Part shown: positions 61,701 to 64,000 of the stretch, one piece after another
How the letters are laid out: each line of letters opens with the position of its first letter
Position numbering within the stretch: the first letter of the stretch is position 1
DNA from: Plakobranchus ocellatus
Lineage: Eukaryota; Mollusca; Gastropoda; Plakobranchidae
Length of the DNA: 64,000 bases
NCBI GenBank assembly: GCA_019648995.1
Contig: BLXT01003739.1
Location: 1,573,245 to 1,637,244, forward strand
Direction of reading: 5' to 3'
Notes under the pieces: generated by a model
What the model saw: only the letters and a program-made list of their open reading frames with translations
Database searches by the model: none
Told to the model about the DNA's origin: nothing
Program-made: the position numbers and the translations under genes

Positions 61701-63987
61701 TTTTCTTCAATTCAATTTTAACAAAGCTCACAGGCTTTTGATAATTTTAGCATGTATACAGGGCGAGTGGCAGTCTTGATCTAAAGAGAGGTTTAACTTG
61801 GATTTTTAGTCAGTCAATGATAGGACACGGAGTTCTGAGTGATTTGCTTGAGATTTTACTCTAGTTTTAGATTATTTCTTGCCAAAGATTCTAGTTGTGC
61901 ATTTAAATTAGCCACAATTCAAATCGTTTGTGGGCTGCCTAACACCTATCATGTTTCAGAAGTATTTAAGTACGTTTTATCAATCCATGCTAAAGGACTG
62001 ATTGGTGATGCTGGCACCATTATTTTCTATTGTTTTTTTTTTCCTTAGGGTGTGAGGGAGCTGTTTTTGGGGAGGTGATTGAGATTTCTCCAGCTTTATA
62101 TAGAGAGGTGTTCAATATGAGGGAGCCAATATCAGGGGGGCTGATTCAGATCCCTCCAAATGGACTATAAAGCTGAAAATATGTTGCCACGAACAACTGA
62201 AGTGCGTTGTGAAAAAAGTTGTACCCTCCTCATGTCTAGTTGTGTCAGTGAAATCACCGATAGAAAAAAAAGAGGAAAACACAAATTCTTTCACGGTGCA
62301 CGTCAGTAGTGCGTGGCAGTATATTTTCAGCTTAAGAGGGTGCCATCACTTGTAACTTGTATTAGCCTATTTGAGTGACGAAAGCATCTGAAGCATGTAC
62401 TGTTCTGCACTTACTCTACTTACTACTGTAGGTTATACATTGTAAGTGACATGAATCTGAAAACAAGTTGGACAAGCTGTCAGAGTGTCCCACAAACCAA
62501 ACTCTAAATACACATCACTGTAACTTTTTACACTCATCAGTGGCACTGGTAGGACAGACCAAAGAAATGTGACTGTCAGTTTTACAGCAGATCATGTCTT
62601 CAAATTCAAGGACAACACATGAAGAAAGCAATGTCATTCAGGCCTTTGTTTTTGAGTCAAAAGTTTTCTGATATCAGTTGCTTTTCATGTGGCTGGAAGT
62701 GGAAGTGATGAAGCAGCTGTGGAACTTGTCCTTGGAACGATCTTGCAGTGAAGATGGCAGCATGCTGTTTGTCCACCATATTGTGGGTAGAGGGTCTGAG
62801 CTGTCTTCTTTGGAATACTGGCTACAGCATGTATATGCCACACCCCCATGTAGCTCCCAGGCACTCTTGAGAAGTAAACATCTATCCTGTACATTTGTTA
62901 TGTGCCTTAAGCATCAAGTTTTTCATGTTTGAAGTGTTCAGAGCTTGAGGCATACAAGGCAGCCCAAGAGGTGGGAGTGAGAGTAGTGATGGATGTAGGT
63001 TCTGGTTGCAGACTAGTTCTGAGTGAGCACCACAGTGGTTAACACTTAACTAAAGAAATGCTTAGACTAAAGTTGGTCCCCTATTTGTCAGAAAAAATTA
63101 GTTAGTAAACTAAAATAACATTTGCATCTTTCTGAGCGTGATTTTAGTTGTTAAAAAAGAAACATATAAGGATCTTTGCTTCTAGCTAAATTGTACCAAC
63201 CTTTGTTAGACGAGGTAAATACATCAGGTGGGGATGTCTAAAAAGCCATATGCGTTCAACTCTAAGGCGAAAAGTGGGAGGAGAAGGGATTGGAATTTCC
63301 ATGGCAGTTGCATCACCAAACTGTAAAAAATACCAGATGGCAAAATAATTAACCTATATCGGCTTATTCTGAGTCACAAACTATATATTTCTATAACTTA
63401 AAAAGTACCACAAGAATTTTTTTTCCAAAATGTTTTAAATTAAAAAAAGCCACAAACATTCATTTTGCAGTTTCATAAAATTTCCTGAAGCACTAGAGAC
63501 TCAAACTTTAGATAGGTGTTTATGTGGAAAAATGTGTATTTGCTTCAAACAATACACTAATGTAGTAATTTATATGTACTGTAAAGATAAAAGCTAGCAA
63601 TTTGTAACTTTCATCAATGATTCAAATGTATTGCTACGTACAACTTTTACACCATCTTGTGAAAAGAAATAAAGTATCTATAAATCTATATAAACTGCAT
63701 TTTATATTCAAAAGAAGATATAAACATTTTTTTTCAAAAGTACGTGCTTGTCTTTGAACTGCACAAAACAAAGGAGAAAAGTTAAAATACATGGTATAAA
63801 AGTCACGAATAAAGGAAAAAATAGTTCAATTTTTCTGTTTAGCCAACTAGTGAGCTTAGTTCTATCCTTTTCTATCCGGCTTGGAAAAAATAGGAGGTAT
63901 TTGCACCTTCCTTAGAAGACATAGCCAAAACAGAAAAGGTTTGCCGGTGTACTCCATCTCAAATGTAAGAGCTGTATATAAAGATGT
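5613..63987 (-). CDS. Polycystin-1-like (PKD1/PKD1L/PKDREJ family) membrane protein, 5'-partial, 24 exons
   Basis: Twenty-four exons were placed by eye from translated homology plus AG/GT splice sites: 63907-63987, 63201-63320, 61230-61463, 58281-58424, 57689-57772, 54735-54914, 53826-53926, 50235-50358, 48029-48142, 47261-47463, 45024-45244, 37567-37665, 35616-35835, 30012-30268, 28650-28807, 26743-26886, 25752-25781, 25094-25250, 24442-24648, 23617-23737, 22701-22872, 21576-21680, 17958-18163, 5613-6057. Phases agree at every junction and the sum, 3,927 nt, is divisible by three (1,308 residues plus TAG). Domain order is GAIN end, GPS, TM1, PLAT, TM2-3, loop, TM4-5, loop, S1, TOP domain, S2-S6. 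Polycystin-1 proteins are large plasma-membrane or ciliary receptors that pair with PKD2-type channel subunits; that role is inferred from family. The N-terminal ectodomain lies outside the window, so the exact subfamily cannot be decided. No transcript evidence is available. Confidence 0.93.
6058..8199. other. Proximal part of the 11.9-kb last intron, no gene seen
   Basis: AT-rich intronic sequence with homopolymer runs (for example near 6380 and 7720). No coding segment, bounded transposon or RNA gene was recognised. Confidence 0.6.
8200..8745 (-). mobile_element. Non-LTR retrotransposon (LINE) fragment, internally deleted
   Basis: Minus-strand translation shows MNFTDYQKAFDR (the F-x-D-xx-KAFD motif of LINE reverse transcriptase) near 8670-8710, then ITGVRQGC (TGVRQGCxLSPLLF motif) near 8520-8550, and after a jump a C-terminal piece AKTCKELEKVAQN near 8250-8310, typical of the tail after the RT domain. 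The palm with the catalytic Asp-Asp and much else is missing, and several frame changes are present. It is a dead, deleted copy of an RTE/CR1-type element in the last polycystin intron; the exact clade is uncertain. Confidence 0.65.
9362..9392 (+). repeat. Left terminal inverted repeat of the Sola-like element
   Basis: 31 bp, exactly complementary to 14936-14966. It starts CGAGGGCCGCCACG and continues with the half-site TAAACTATGGTAACTCG, which recurs in the subterminal palindromes. Confidence 0.97.
9590..9680. repeat. Left subterminal palindromic repeats
   Basis: Variants of the TIR half-site appear in inverted pairs here: a partial CTCGAGTTACAATA near 9594, then GCGAATACTATGGTAAG facing GAGTTACAATAGTTTACGC. 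They are likely additional transposase-binding sites (inference). Confidence 0.75.
10289..12000 (-). pseudogene. DDE-type transposase of the Sola-like element (interrupted)
   Basis: The transposase reads from ~12000 down to 10289. The N-terminal part has GEEYTNRKGKVVGRKIMK and a C-x3-C pair, then VCKTFFLHTLGLSD and a helix-rich middle with NPSKDRCDFCVSFENL (a CxxC). The catalytic half has LSLYDLGSGQAVC (first Asp candidate), SDSCGGQNRNKYF (second Asp), then GHSKNENDSVHATLERV (Glu/Asp candidates). The frame changes between 11680 and 11980, and a run of 54 Ns at 11042-11095 removes a short piece. The product would excise and integrate the element; this copy looks non-autonomous or newly decayed. 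Upstream codons are acidic (DPDYVPQDEQPSDDDW), and it is not clear whether they belong to the same product. Confidence 0.85.
11042..11095. other. Assembly gap (54 N)
   Basis: Run of N inside the transposase of the Sola-like element. Confidence 0.99.
11954..12598 (-). CDS. Acidic linker ORF between protease and transposase
   Basis: A 214-codon open frame overlapping the end of the protease ORF in another frame. Recognisable parts are SQSDSDDLPLMEIQRKS, basic VRRKTRRKVLATSW, and acidic SSSDQSDWNSDKDPDYVPQ. Such DPDYVP/SSD stretches are common N-terminal to transposases of this type. The C-terminal part probably leaves the true frame before the transposase core. It may be the transposase N-terminal region or the middle of one fused product. 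Confidence 0.55.
   Translation of the reverse strand: MFTTIFSQLCLLGLKNLQILMCLLHVSRSKVKAWTRFSQSDSDDLPLMEIQRKSYVRRKTRRKVLATSWASSSDQSDWNSDKDPDYVPQDEQPSDDDWMPTEKMRTPRKSTQSQPITPLKYMQVYVDAMRVIADPSCSDCELQNNHRGPYRLVPPPAHKELRVGNQDCFLHSPELSSLYLQLHRLKTWTICPQILALLLLRDLPNSEGQEEKME
12468..13208 (-). CDS. Papain-like cysteine protease (herpesvirus tegument / peptidase C76-like) in the transposon
   Basis: A 246-codon open frame from ATG at 13208. The N-terminus MSIHGTLHQGALVF is followed by RERQCISNSVAALV, where Gln20-Cys21 fits an oxyanion Gln and nucleophile, then WETHDLDHILDQGDNLH, then ILGSCTPEF and YYTFDPHSRDSAG, where the D-x-H supplies the general base region. This pattern occurs in viral tegument deubiquitinases and in related ORFs of some animal transposons. 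It is family knowledge recalled from motif shape, not a search result. It ends in an SDSD-rich tail (FEESSDSDVPLACIQ) whose motif recurs in the next frame (FSQSDSDDLPLMEIQ), suggesting an originally continuous linker to the transposase region. An in-frame ATG also exists further upstream (to 13337), but the HQG/QC core favours 13208. Confidence 0.8.
   Translation of the reverse strand: MSIHGTLHQGALVFTKRERQCISNSVAALVHHLNKSISTWETHDLDHILDQGDNLHSILFGHLNEDYPLVNSLPKQLTVCDYQVDLQMTNSFTGLLEAMNDDPPYFSIETAVLNVDNFAILILGSCTPEFSSAIVKEDDIYYTFDPHSRDSAGMGSPDGTTVRTSYVSVAEVKQYLLSLATSLELSSCPFELTLVDLQVKTLEHVYHNLQPVVPSRFEESSDSDVPLACIQKQGKGLDQVFSVRLR
13560..13830 (+). repeat. CT-rich low-complexity tract
   Basis: About 270 bp of pyrimidine-rich sequence dominated by TCTCT and TTTCT. 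It lies inside the Sola-like element, in the putative intron between its 5' exon and the protease ORF. The long open frames over it are composition artefacts. Confidence 0.9.
14005..14170 (-). other. Possible 5' exon of the transposon gene
   Basis: A good splice donor (ATCTG|GTAAGT on the minus strand, GT at 14004-14003) lies upstream of the protease ORF, and a good acceptor (TTCTATTTACAG) lies at 13231 just before its ATG. The segment upstream of the donor has no in-frame ATG and does not join the protease frame, so if real it is probably untranslated. Confidence 0.35.
14690..14795. repeat. Right subterminal palindromic repeats
   Basis: Two inverted pairs of the TIR half-site: GCGCGTAAACTATTGTAACTC next to its complement-like GGAGTTACAATA, then CCGCGTATACTATGG facing ACAATAGTATACGCGG. 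They mirror the arrangement at the left end. Confidence 0.8.
14936..14966 (-). repeat. Right terminal inverted repeat of the Sola-like element
   Basis: 31 bp, exactly complementary to 9362-9392, followed by the ATTT target-site copy at 14967-14970. Confidence 0.97.
14971..15934. other. Last-intron sequence between transposon and SINE; nothing recognised
   Basis: AT-rich intron with only short open frames. No TIRs, RT motifs or splice-flanked coding segment were seen. Confidence 0.5.
15935..16200 (+). mobile_element. tRNA-derived SINE with 12-bp target-site duplication
   Basis: The head is tRNA-like: box A TGGCTCAACTGG at 15940-15951 and a perfect box B GGTTCGAATCC at 15984-15994. A conserved-looking central body follows, including AAGGCGGTGAGGAAAGCAA, and a short tail ACTTTACTTTTA. 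The copy is flanked by CATCAGAAGAGG at 15923-15934 and again at 16201-16212. About 266 bp long. The head cannot be a functional tRNA gene because the acceptor arms do not pair. Confidence 0.9.
16213..17957. other. Distal last intron; short local duplications only
   Basis: No gene recognised. A 15-bp duplication (CGTGCTTGGTCCACA, near 16684 and 16727) and several CTAGGCCTA-like palindromic motifs are present. Confidence 0.5.
17958..18163 (-). CDS. Polycystin-1-like exon 23 (S3 and S4)
   Basis: A 206-nt exon (TTGTCCTCAG acceptor, CTAC|GTAAGT donor), residues 1093-1161. It encodes MLVGILTLSCVLLFLLR (S3), a linker FEDTGHTFYLDFSEVFFWQ, and LSMGFFGALVIFKMLKV (S4). The linker matches F-xDxxxFxxFxxxxxWxxxF of PKD2-type modules. 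Confidence 0.96.
18164..21575. other. Intron between exons 22 and 23; no gene seen
   Basis: 3.4 kb of AT-rich intron. Small open frames on both strands lack splice context or family motifs. No bounded mobile element recognised. Confidence 0.6.
21576..21680 (-). CDS. Polycystin-1-like exon 22 (S2)
   Basis: A 105-nt, phase 0/0 exon after TTTCAATCTTCAG, residues 1058-1092. It encodes IIAGICVTLNMIASF (S2) and YGLREFFSSVWNWLE, matching the xxxLxYFxSxWNxLD that ends S2-S3 linkers in polycystins. The donor GAG|GTTTGG is non-consensus but is the only site that joins exon 23 (MLVGIL) in frame and at the expected length. Confidence 0.9.
22436..22530 (+). repeat. Imperfect GCT/ACT trinucleotide tract
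   Basis: Interrupted triplets such as TTGCTATTGCTGCTAC and GCTGCTACTACC in the intron between exons 21 and 22. Confidence 0.75.
22701..22872 (-). CDS. Polycystin-1-like exon 21 (end of TOP domain, entry to S2)
   Basis: A 172-nt exon (CATTTCAG acceptor, GAG|GTGGGT donor), residues 1000-1057. CIFLEFIVYNPSVDMYTQVTVAFEVDLNGGI corresponds to xFIDFxVYNxNxNLFxxVxLxxExxxxGG of the family. The exon ends in KVVE, which joins IIAGIC of exon 22, equivalent to CEIIF at the start of S2 in PKD2. Confidence 0.96.
23280..23600. repeat. Degenerate ~85-bp AT-rich tandem repeat
   Basis: Related blocks containing GTAAAAT, ACATTTTATA and GATAGTTTTGTA-like words recur about four times in the intron between exons 20 and 21. 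Unit boundaries are blurred. Confidence 0.4.
23617..23737 (-). CDS. Polycystin-1-like exon 20 (TOP domain, YSGGGY motif)
   Basis: A 121-nt exon (CTGTACCAG acceptor, CTAG|GTGAAG donor). It encodes GFYSGGGYVVRLLRE then TKVFEDGWIDK. The YSGGGY motif is among the most conserved in polycystins, and xxxxWID-xxTRxVFI follows it across the next junction. Confidence 0.97.
24442..24648 (-). CDS. Polycystin-1-like exon 19 (TOP domain, part 2)
   Basis: A 207-nt exon (AACTCGCAG acceptor, TTG|GTATGT donor), residues 891-960. It contains two cysteines (C893, C910) in the place of the conserved TOP-domain disulphide loop, followed by an unusually acidic stretch (VTDEEVEDH, SDTEDLSDDSPY) before YHPAAELKSFAYVG. 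Residue numbering is that of the window partial protein. Confidence 0.93.
25094..25250 (-). CDS. Polycystin-1-like exon 18 (TOP domain, part 1)
   Basis: A 157-nt exon (CATTTCAG acceptor, AACT|GTAAGT donor), residues 839-891. ENVNAVWDYLVNEVIIKLIP and THARLRQVRTRFEIN match the polycystin pattern FWxWLxxxLLPxL, then G-x-x-R-L-R-Q-L-R. Confidence 0.95.
25599..25609. other. Assembly gap (11 N)
   Basis: Short run of N within A-rich low-complexity intron sequence (25450-25650). Confidence 0.99.
25752..25781 (-). CDS. Polycystin-1-like exon 17 (30-nt micro-exon)
   Basis: A 30-nt segment encodes DYSEGDRLSK between a strong acceptor (TTTGTCTCCAG) and donor (AAAG|GTAAAG), phase 0/0. Removing it also preserves the frame, so it could be constitutive or a cassette exon. 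It lies at the start of the TOP domain between S1 and the VWDYL segment. Confidence 0.72.
26743..26886 (-). CDS. Polycystin-1-like exon 16 (TM6/S1)
   Basis: A 144-nt, phase 0/0 exon (GGCCCCCAG acceptor, AGG|GTGAGT donor), residues 781-828. MLRELVFYTVFMITVLFIING is the first helix of the polycystin channel module. It is followed by a charged stretch that opens the extracellular TOP domain. Confidence 0.95.
27966..28024 (+). repeat. (GA)n microsatellite
   Basis: About 58 bp of almost pure GA in the intron between exons 15 and 16. Both strands produce repetitive Arg-Glu or Ser-Leu open frames that are not genes. Confidence 0.97.
28650..28807 (-). CDS. Polycystin-1-like exon 15 (basic loop before S1)
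   Basis: A 158-nt exon (TTTTCAG acceptor, GAA|GTGAGT donor), residues 728-780. It is strongly basic (KLLIKDKASQK, GGKRKRLK, ERLKVESKAKE) and cytoplasmic. It runs into MLRELVFY of exon 16, corresponding to the K-x-R-E-(M/L) motif before TM6/S1 in polycystins. Confidence 0.93.
29150..29560. repeat. Degenerate tandem repeat with AAGAGCTGGTGTACACAGCAGA core
   Basis: Related blocks (AGAGATGGTTGTGTACACAAC, AAGAGCTGGTGTACACAG, AAGGGCTGGTATATGCAG, AAGAGCTGATTGAGTAGAC) recur at irregular 50-70-bp spacing in the intron between exons 14 and 15. Confidence 0.5.
30012..30268 (-). CDS. Polycystin-1-like exon 14 (TM4 and TM5)
   Basis: A 257-nt exon (TTACTATAG acceptor, TTAG|GTAACT donor), residues 642-727. 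It encodes LPYWSTYVTWSLVCVFNTLLVY (TM4) and a second long hydrophobic stretch WLLTYFMAFLLNIILFMPLV (TM5), then the basic VIMIRVIKKE leading into the next loop. This matches the W-L-xxxxxSFLxxxxLxQPL region of the family. Confidence 0.96.
30529..30620. repeat. 31-bp tandem triplication
   Basis: Three near-identical copies of a 31-bp unit containing AATAACACATTGAGACTTTG, within 260-350 bp of the exon 14 acceptor. Near-identity suggests recent origin. Confidence 0.93.
30621..35615. other. Intron between exons 13 and 14; no gene seen
   Basis: Nearly 5 kb of intron. It includes a 19-bp tandem duplication (TGCTATAGCAGTGTTGCGC) at 32883-32920. Two GC-richer patches (30700-30840 and 32010-32085) share short words such as GGTTGGACAT and may be old repeats. 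No coding exon or bounded mobile element recognised. Confidence 0.5.
35616..35835 (-). CDS. Polycystin-1-like exon 13 (highly charged loop before TM4)
   Basis: A 220-nt exon (ATTTCACAG acceptor, CAT|GTAAGT donor), residues 569-642. It is about half Glu/Lys/Asp/Gln (for example EEKEIKVEARETDKQ) and reads as a continuous charged helix or coiled coil ending RVLKTYFM at the membrane. It joins exon 14 so that LPYWSTYVTW follows, matching the family pattern of a basic segment then P-x-W-xx-Y-V-x-W before TM4. Confidence 0.92.
37567..37665 (-). CDS. Polycystin-1-like exon 12 (cytoplasmic loop)
   Basis: A 99-nt exon ending ATG|GTAAGA, residues 536-568. Two acceptors are possible. The one after GTTTCCAG at 37666 keeps the frame from exon 11, whereas the nearer TTCTGCAG at 37640 would create a stop, so the longer form was chosen. 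It encodes NISYVILQLNGSNSSILLY then KRDLDLDADHTDD. It follows a 7.4-kb intron that contains the largest assembly gap, so an additional exon there cannot be excluded. Confidence 0.75.
38010..38420 (+). mobile_element. Ty3/Gypsy-like LTR-retrotransposon fossil (integrase fragment)
   Basis: A short plus-strand piece resembles the C-terminal part of a Ty3/Gypsy integrase (words such as LLFAYREV in the core around 38170-38300). A second partial copy of the same piece lies just upstream at about 38020-38100. No LTRs, gag or reverse transcriptase were recognised nearby. The remains are short and heavily broken, and look old. It lies in the intron between exons 11 and 12. Confidence 0.7.
38421..42034. 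other. Intron between exons 11 and 12, left of the large gap; no gene seen
   Basis: AT-rich sequence with a GC-richer patch at 39890-39985. No coding exon recognised. The part from about 41220 shares words with 43480-43640 in inverted orientation (see findings). Confidence 0.5.
42040..42330 (+). repeat. Copy 1 of a ~270-bp direct repeat flanking the large gap
   Basis: Shares an ordered series of words with 42726-42988: AACACTAAAcAGCATcATG, TACAATGCAAA, AGAAATCATAA, GGCtTAAAgGTGTT and a final AGTGCCCGCCaCAA. About 70-80% similar by eye. Confidence 0.8.
42335..42706. other. Assembly gap (372 N)
   Basis: Run of N between two copies of a direct repeat, so it is probably a repeat-induced assembly gap of uncertain true size. 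Confidence 0.99.
42726..42988 (+). repeat. Copy 2 of the direct repeat flanking the large gap
   Basis: Diverged copy of 42040-42330, ending AGTGCCCGCCGCAA. The open frame at 42748-42960 is inside the repeat and has no recognisable domain. Confidence 0.8.
43818..43977 (+). repeat. (CA)n and (GA)n compound microsatellite
   Basis: A short CA run (43818-43833), a TACATA-rich spacer, then a GA run of about 60 bp (43918-43977), in the intron between exons 11 and 12. Confidence 0.95.
45024..45244 (-). CDS. Polycystin-1-like exon 11 (cytoplasmic loop TM3-TM4)
   Basis: A 221-nt exon (TTCTGCAG acceptor, GCG|GTGAGT donor), residues 462-535. It is hydrophilic, with a charged segment around LSEEQQDLILRRQDMTSRR and a proline/acid-rich end (DDTIPEEGG). 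There is no domain signature. Its identity rests on phase compatibility with exons 10 and 12 and on position in a loop that is poorly conserved in all polycystin-1 proteins. Confidence 0.88.
45245..47260. other. Intron between exons 10 and 11; no gene seen
   Basis: No coding segment recognised. GCGCATAGCGC near 47089 and GGCGCTATGCC near 47151 could pair as a hairpin with a ~50-nt loop. Confidence 0.5.
47261..47463 (-). CDS. Polycystin-1-like exon 10 (TM2 and TM3)
   Basis: A 203-nt exon (AAATAG acceptor, CTAG|GTAATA donor), residues 395-462. It encodes VHRLVTALTMLHAMMLFNLVF (TM2), a short acidic extracellular loop, and SSFIVTLLGVGLSFVFT (TM3). It runs on directly from exon 9 in the order R-(V/L)-x-R-L seen in the family. 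Confidence 0.95.
48029..48142 (-). CDS. Polycystin-1-like exon 9 (post-PLAT linker)
   Basis: A 114-nt, phase 0/0 exon (TTTTTTGTAG acceptor, CGG|GTAAAT donor), residues 357-394. It carries RNDHLWLGMFGKTPTNKFTR. The D-x-H-L-W-x-x-x-F linker followed by a basic FTR is characteristic of the segment between PLAT and TM2 in polycystin-1 proteins. Confidence 0.95.
48143..50234. other. Intron between exons 8 and 9; no gene seen
   Basis: 2.1 kb without a supported exon. Open frames at 48405-48790 (minus strand) have protein-like stretches but no match to PLAT and no needed phase. Confidence 0.6.
50235..50358 (-). CDS. Polycystin-1-like exon 8 (PLAT domain, last part)
   Basis: A 124-nt exon (TTTTGACAG acceptor, CAA|GTAAGA donor), ending at residue 356. 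The translation FLKSIHIENLQTKESWSFQ...SWIS corresponds to the PLAT C-terminal signature (xxVxxRDLQTGxxWxFxCxxWLxV). The Arg-Asp of that signature is replaced by Glu-Asn here. Confidence 0.93.
51370..51645 (+). repeat. TATGTA/TGTGTA-rich imperfect repeat
   Basis: A low-complexity tract of alternating purine-pyrimidine words (ATGTATGTGT, TACATACGTATG) over about 270 bp in the intron between exons 7 and 8. Confidence 0.75.
52045..52310 (-). repeat. Intronic copies of the PLAT exon 7 tail (distal cluster)
   Basis: Two clear copies (starting at 52113 and 52208) and one truncated copy (about 52045) of the exon 7 3' end. On the minus strand the two clear copies read like GACATCTxTGGTTTTC then CCATGGTCAGT, keeping the split-Trp codon and donor. 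The translated piece MTDVSGFRPSWSV is clearly related to exonic WTDFSGSQPSW. They lie 1.5-1.8 kb downstream of exon 7. Confidence 0.85.
53535..53819 (-). repeat. Tandem intronic copies of the PLAT exon 7 tail (proximal cluster)
   Basis: Three ~93-97-bp units directly downstream of exon 7, at about 53541, 53630 and 53723. Each contains a copy of the last ~40 nt of exon 7 plus ~55 nt of intron. The unit at 53723 matches the exon (ACAGACTTCTCTGGTTCTC then CCATCATG|GTCAGT) almost perfectly; the others are progressively diverged, and the unit at 53541 no longer keeps the GTCAGT. Confidence 0.92.
53826..53926 (-). CDS. Polycystin-1-like exon 7 (PLAT domain, middle)
   Basis: A 101-nt exon (CACACTTAG acceptor, CATG|GTCAGT donor), residues 282 to about 315. 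It encodes RGASNWFILTTP and then VVVWTDFSGSQPSW, matching the PLAT signature I-x-V-W-x-D-x-S-G-x-x-P-S-W. The last Trp codon is split across the junction with exon 8. The last ~40 nt of this exon, with its donor, is repeated several times in the downstream intron (see the separate entry). Confidence 0.95.
54735..54914 (-). CDS. Polycystin-1-like exon 6 (PLAT domain, first part)
   Basis: A 180-nt, phase 0/0 exon (CCCCCCAG acceptor, CAG|GTTGGG donor), residues 222-281. It encodes the start of the PLAT/LH2 beta-sandwich: VIMLEDNMDQDIYIYLICV, then SAGTSSKVYMYLKG, ending KLFQ. In family members this region reads xDNxxxDxYxYxVxVxTG then AGTSAxVxLxLxG. PLAT domains bind lipids or membrane-associated proteins on the cytosolic face. 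Confidence 0.95.
54915..57688. other. Intron between exons 5 and 6; no gene seen, purine-rich edge
   Basis: A GC-richer patch at 55170-55380 may be an old repeat of unknown class. 57480-57660 is a degenerate purine-rich (GAGA/AAAGA) tract immediately downstream of the exon 5 donor. No coding exon recognised. Confidence 0.55.
57689..57772 (-). CDS. Polycystin-1-like exon 5 (TM1)
   Basis: An 84-nt, phase 0/0 exon (TATGCTCAG acceptor, ATG|GTGAAT donor), residues 194-221. It encodes a hydrophobic helix (ISVMLATWITFIAMI) followed by RWARTKDRKDVE. The WARxxDRKD sequence is the hallmark cytosolic stretch that follows TM1 in polycystin-1 proteins and leads into the PLAT domain. Confidence 0.95.
58281..58424 (-). 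CDS. Polycystin-1-like exon 4 (GPS core with non-canonical cleavage site)
   Basis: A 144-nt, phase 0/0 exon (TTAAACAG acceptor, GCT|GTAAGT donor), residues 146-193. It holds the second pair of GPS cysteines in THLHCGCYTTGSF (C157, C159). Canonical GPS motifs read C-x-C-x-H-L-(S/T)-x-F and cut before the Ser/Thr. Here the H-L-T positions read T-T-G, so the catalytic His and the nucleophile are absent. The following acidic linker ends YYNPAA, directly before TM1. Confidence 0.9.
58669..58720 (+). repeat. (GA)n microsatellite
   Basis: About 50 bp of GA in the intron between exons 3 and 4, 245 bp upstream (in gene orientation) of the exon 4 acceptor. Confidence 0.97.
58900..59470. repeat. Minisatellite with ~42-bp unit (TTTTCCAATAACCATTTTCACACTG)
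   Basis: The word CCATTTTCACACTG recurs about seven times between 59027 and 59345, with regular 41-42-bp spacing at 59083-59208 and more diverged, longer units on either side. It lies in the intron between exons 3 and 4. Confidence 0.92.
59471..61229. other. Intron between exons 3 and 4, remaining part; no gene seen
   Basis: AT-rich, with no recognised coding segment, RNA gene or mobile element. Confidence 0.6.
61230..61463 (-). CDS. Polycystin-1-like exon 3 (GAIN end, first two GPS cysteines)
   Basis: A 234-nt, phase 0/0 exon (TTAG acceptor, TAT|GTGAGT donor), residues 68-145. The C-terminal part, ELSCQHFDEIAEVFESETC, has the spacing of the first two GPS cysteines (C129 and C144). The tryptophans usual in this motif are replaced by His/Phe. 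N-glycosylation sequons (NTT, NIT) agree with an extracellular location. Confidence 0.85.
61464..63200. other. Intron between exons 2 and 3; no gene seen
   Basis: Only short open frames on both strands. Nothing resembles a GAIN exon in the required phase. Confidence 0.55.
63201..63320 (-). CDS. Polycystin-1-like exon 2 (GAIN-like region, residues 28-67)
   Basis: A 120-nt, phase 0/0 exon bounded by TTTTTTACAG and AAG|GTTGGT. The translation begins FGDATAMEIPIPSP and ends MYLPRLTK. It is extracellular and has no cysteine. It lies directly upstream of the GPS-bearing exons and keeps the frame open. Assignment rests on phase, splice sites and position rather than on a strong motif. Confidence 0.7.
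63907..63987 (-). CDS. Polycystin-1-like exon 1 of window (GAIN-like region, residues 1-27)
   Basis: An 81-nt in-phase open segment lies between a TTATTCAG acceptor and an AAG|GTGCAA donor. It translates to a beta-strand-like stretch (TALTFEMEYTGKPFLFW) that fits the extracellular GAIN-type region preceding a GPS. It joins exon 2 in phase 0. It is less certain than later exons because family similarity here is weak and the donor is not a consensus one. Confidence 0.6.
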
Positions 63988-64000
63988 CTGAATAAGATTT

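Overview
This is a eukaryotic window, AT-rich and intron-dominated, with three assembly gaps (runs of N at 11042-11095, 25599-25609 and 42335-42706). The content points to an invertebrate animal, most likely a mollusc or another lophotrochozoan: a many-exon polycystin-1-like gene, a tRNA-derived SINE, Sola-like and Tigger-like DNA transposons, and long GA/TA microsatellites. The clade call is inference. No bacterial features, CRISPR arrays or operons are present.

The dominant feature is one host gene on the minus strand that fills almost the whole window (63987 down to 5613). I could place 24 consecutive coding exons with splice sites and compatible reading phases. Together they give 3,927 nt, an open frame of 1,308 codons plus a stop. 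The 5' end lies beyond position 64000. In order the protein has the end of a GAIN-like region, a GPS motif with four cysteines but no H-L-S/T cleavage triplet, TM1, a PLAT domain, TM2-TM3, a charged cytoplasmic loop, TM4-TM5, a basic loop, S1, the extracellular polycystin (TOP) domain, then S2-S6 with a pore loop. This is the eleven-helix architecture of polycystin-1 family proteins (PKD1/PKD1L/PKDREJ). The C-tail is short.

Region by region: 1-2.2 kb has no recognisable gene. 2.2-3.3 kb holds a decayed Tigger/pogo transposase on the plus strand. 4.0-4.2 kb has an unassigned plus-strand open exon-like segment. 4.98-5.48 kb is a degenerate minisatellite just downstream of the polycystin stop codon. 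5.6-6.06 kb is the last exon. The 11.9-kb last intron (6058-17957) holds a LINE fragment, a 5.6-kb DNA transposon with perfect 31-bp terminal inverted repeats and a 4-bp target duplication, and a SINE with a 12-bp target duplication. From 18 to 64 kb the remaining exons alternate with introns carrying minisatellites, microsatellites, a heavily broken Ty3/Gypsy-like integrase fossil (about 38.0-38.4 kb), and a diverged repeat flanking the largest N gap.

The most interesting items are: (1) the DNA transposon, which carries both a DDE-type transposase with an SDSCGGQNRN motif and a separate herpesvirus-tegument-like cysteine protease, with palindromic subterminal copies of the terminal motif; (2) tandem intronic copies of the last ~40 nt of a PLAT exon, several including its splice donor; (3) the degenerate GPS; and (4) an intact PKD2-like pore (LGE in place of LGD) in a polycystin-1-type protein.
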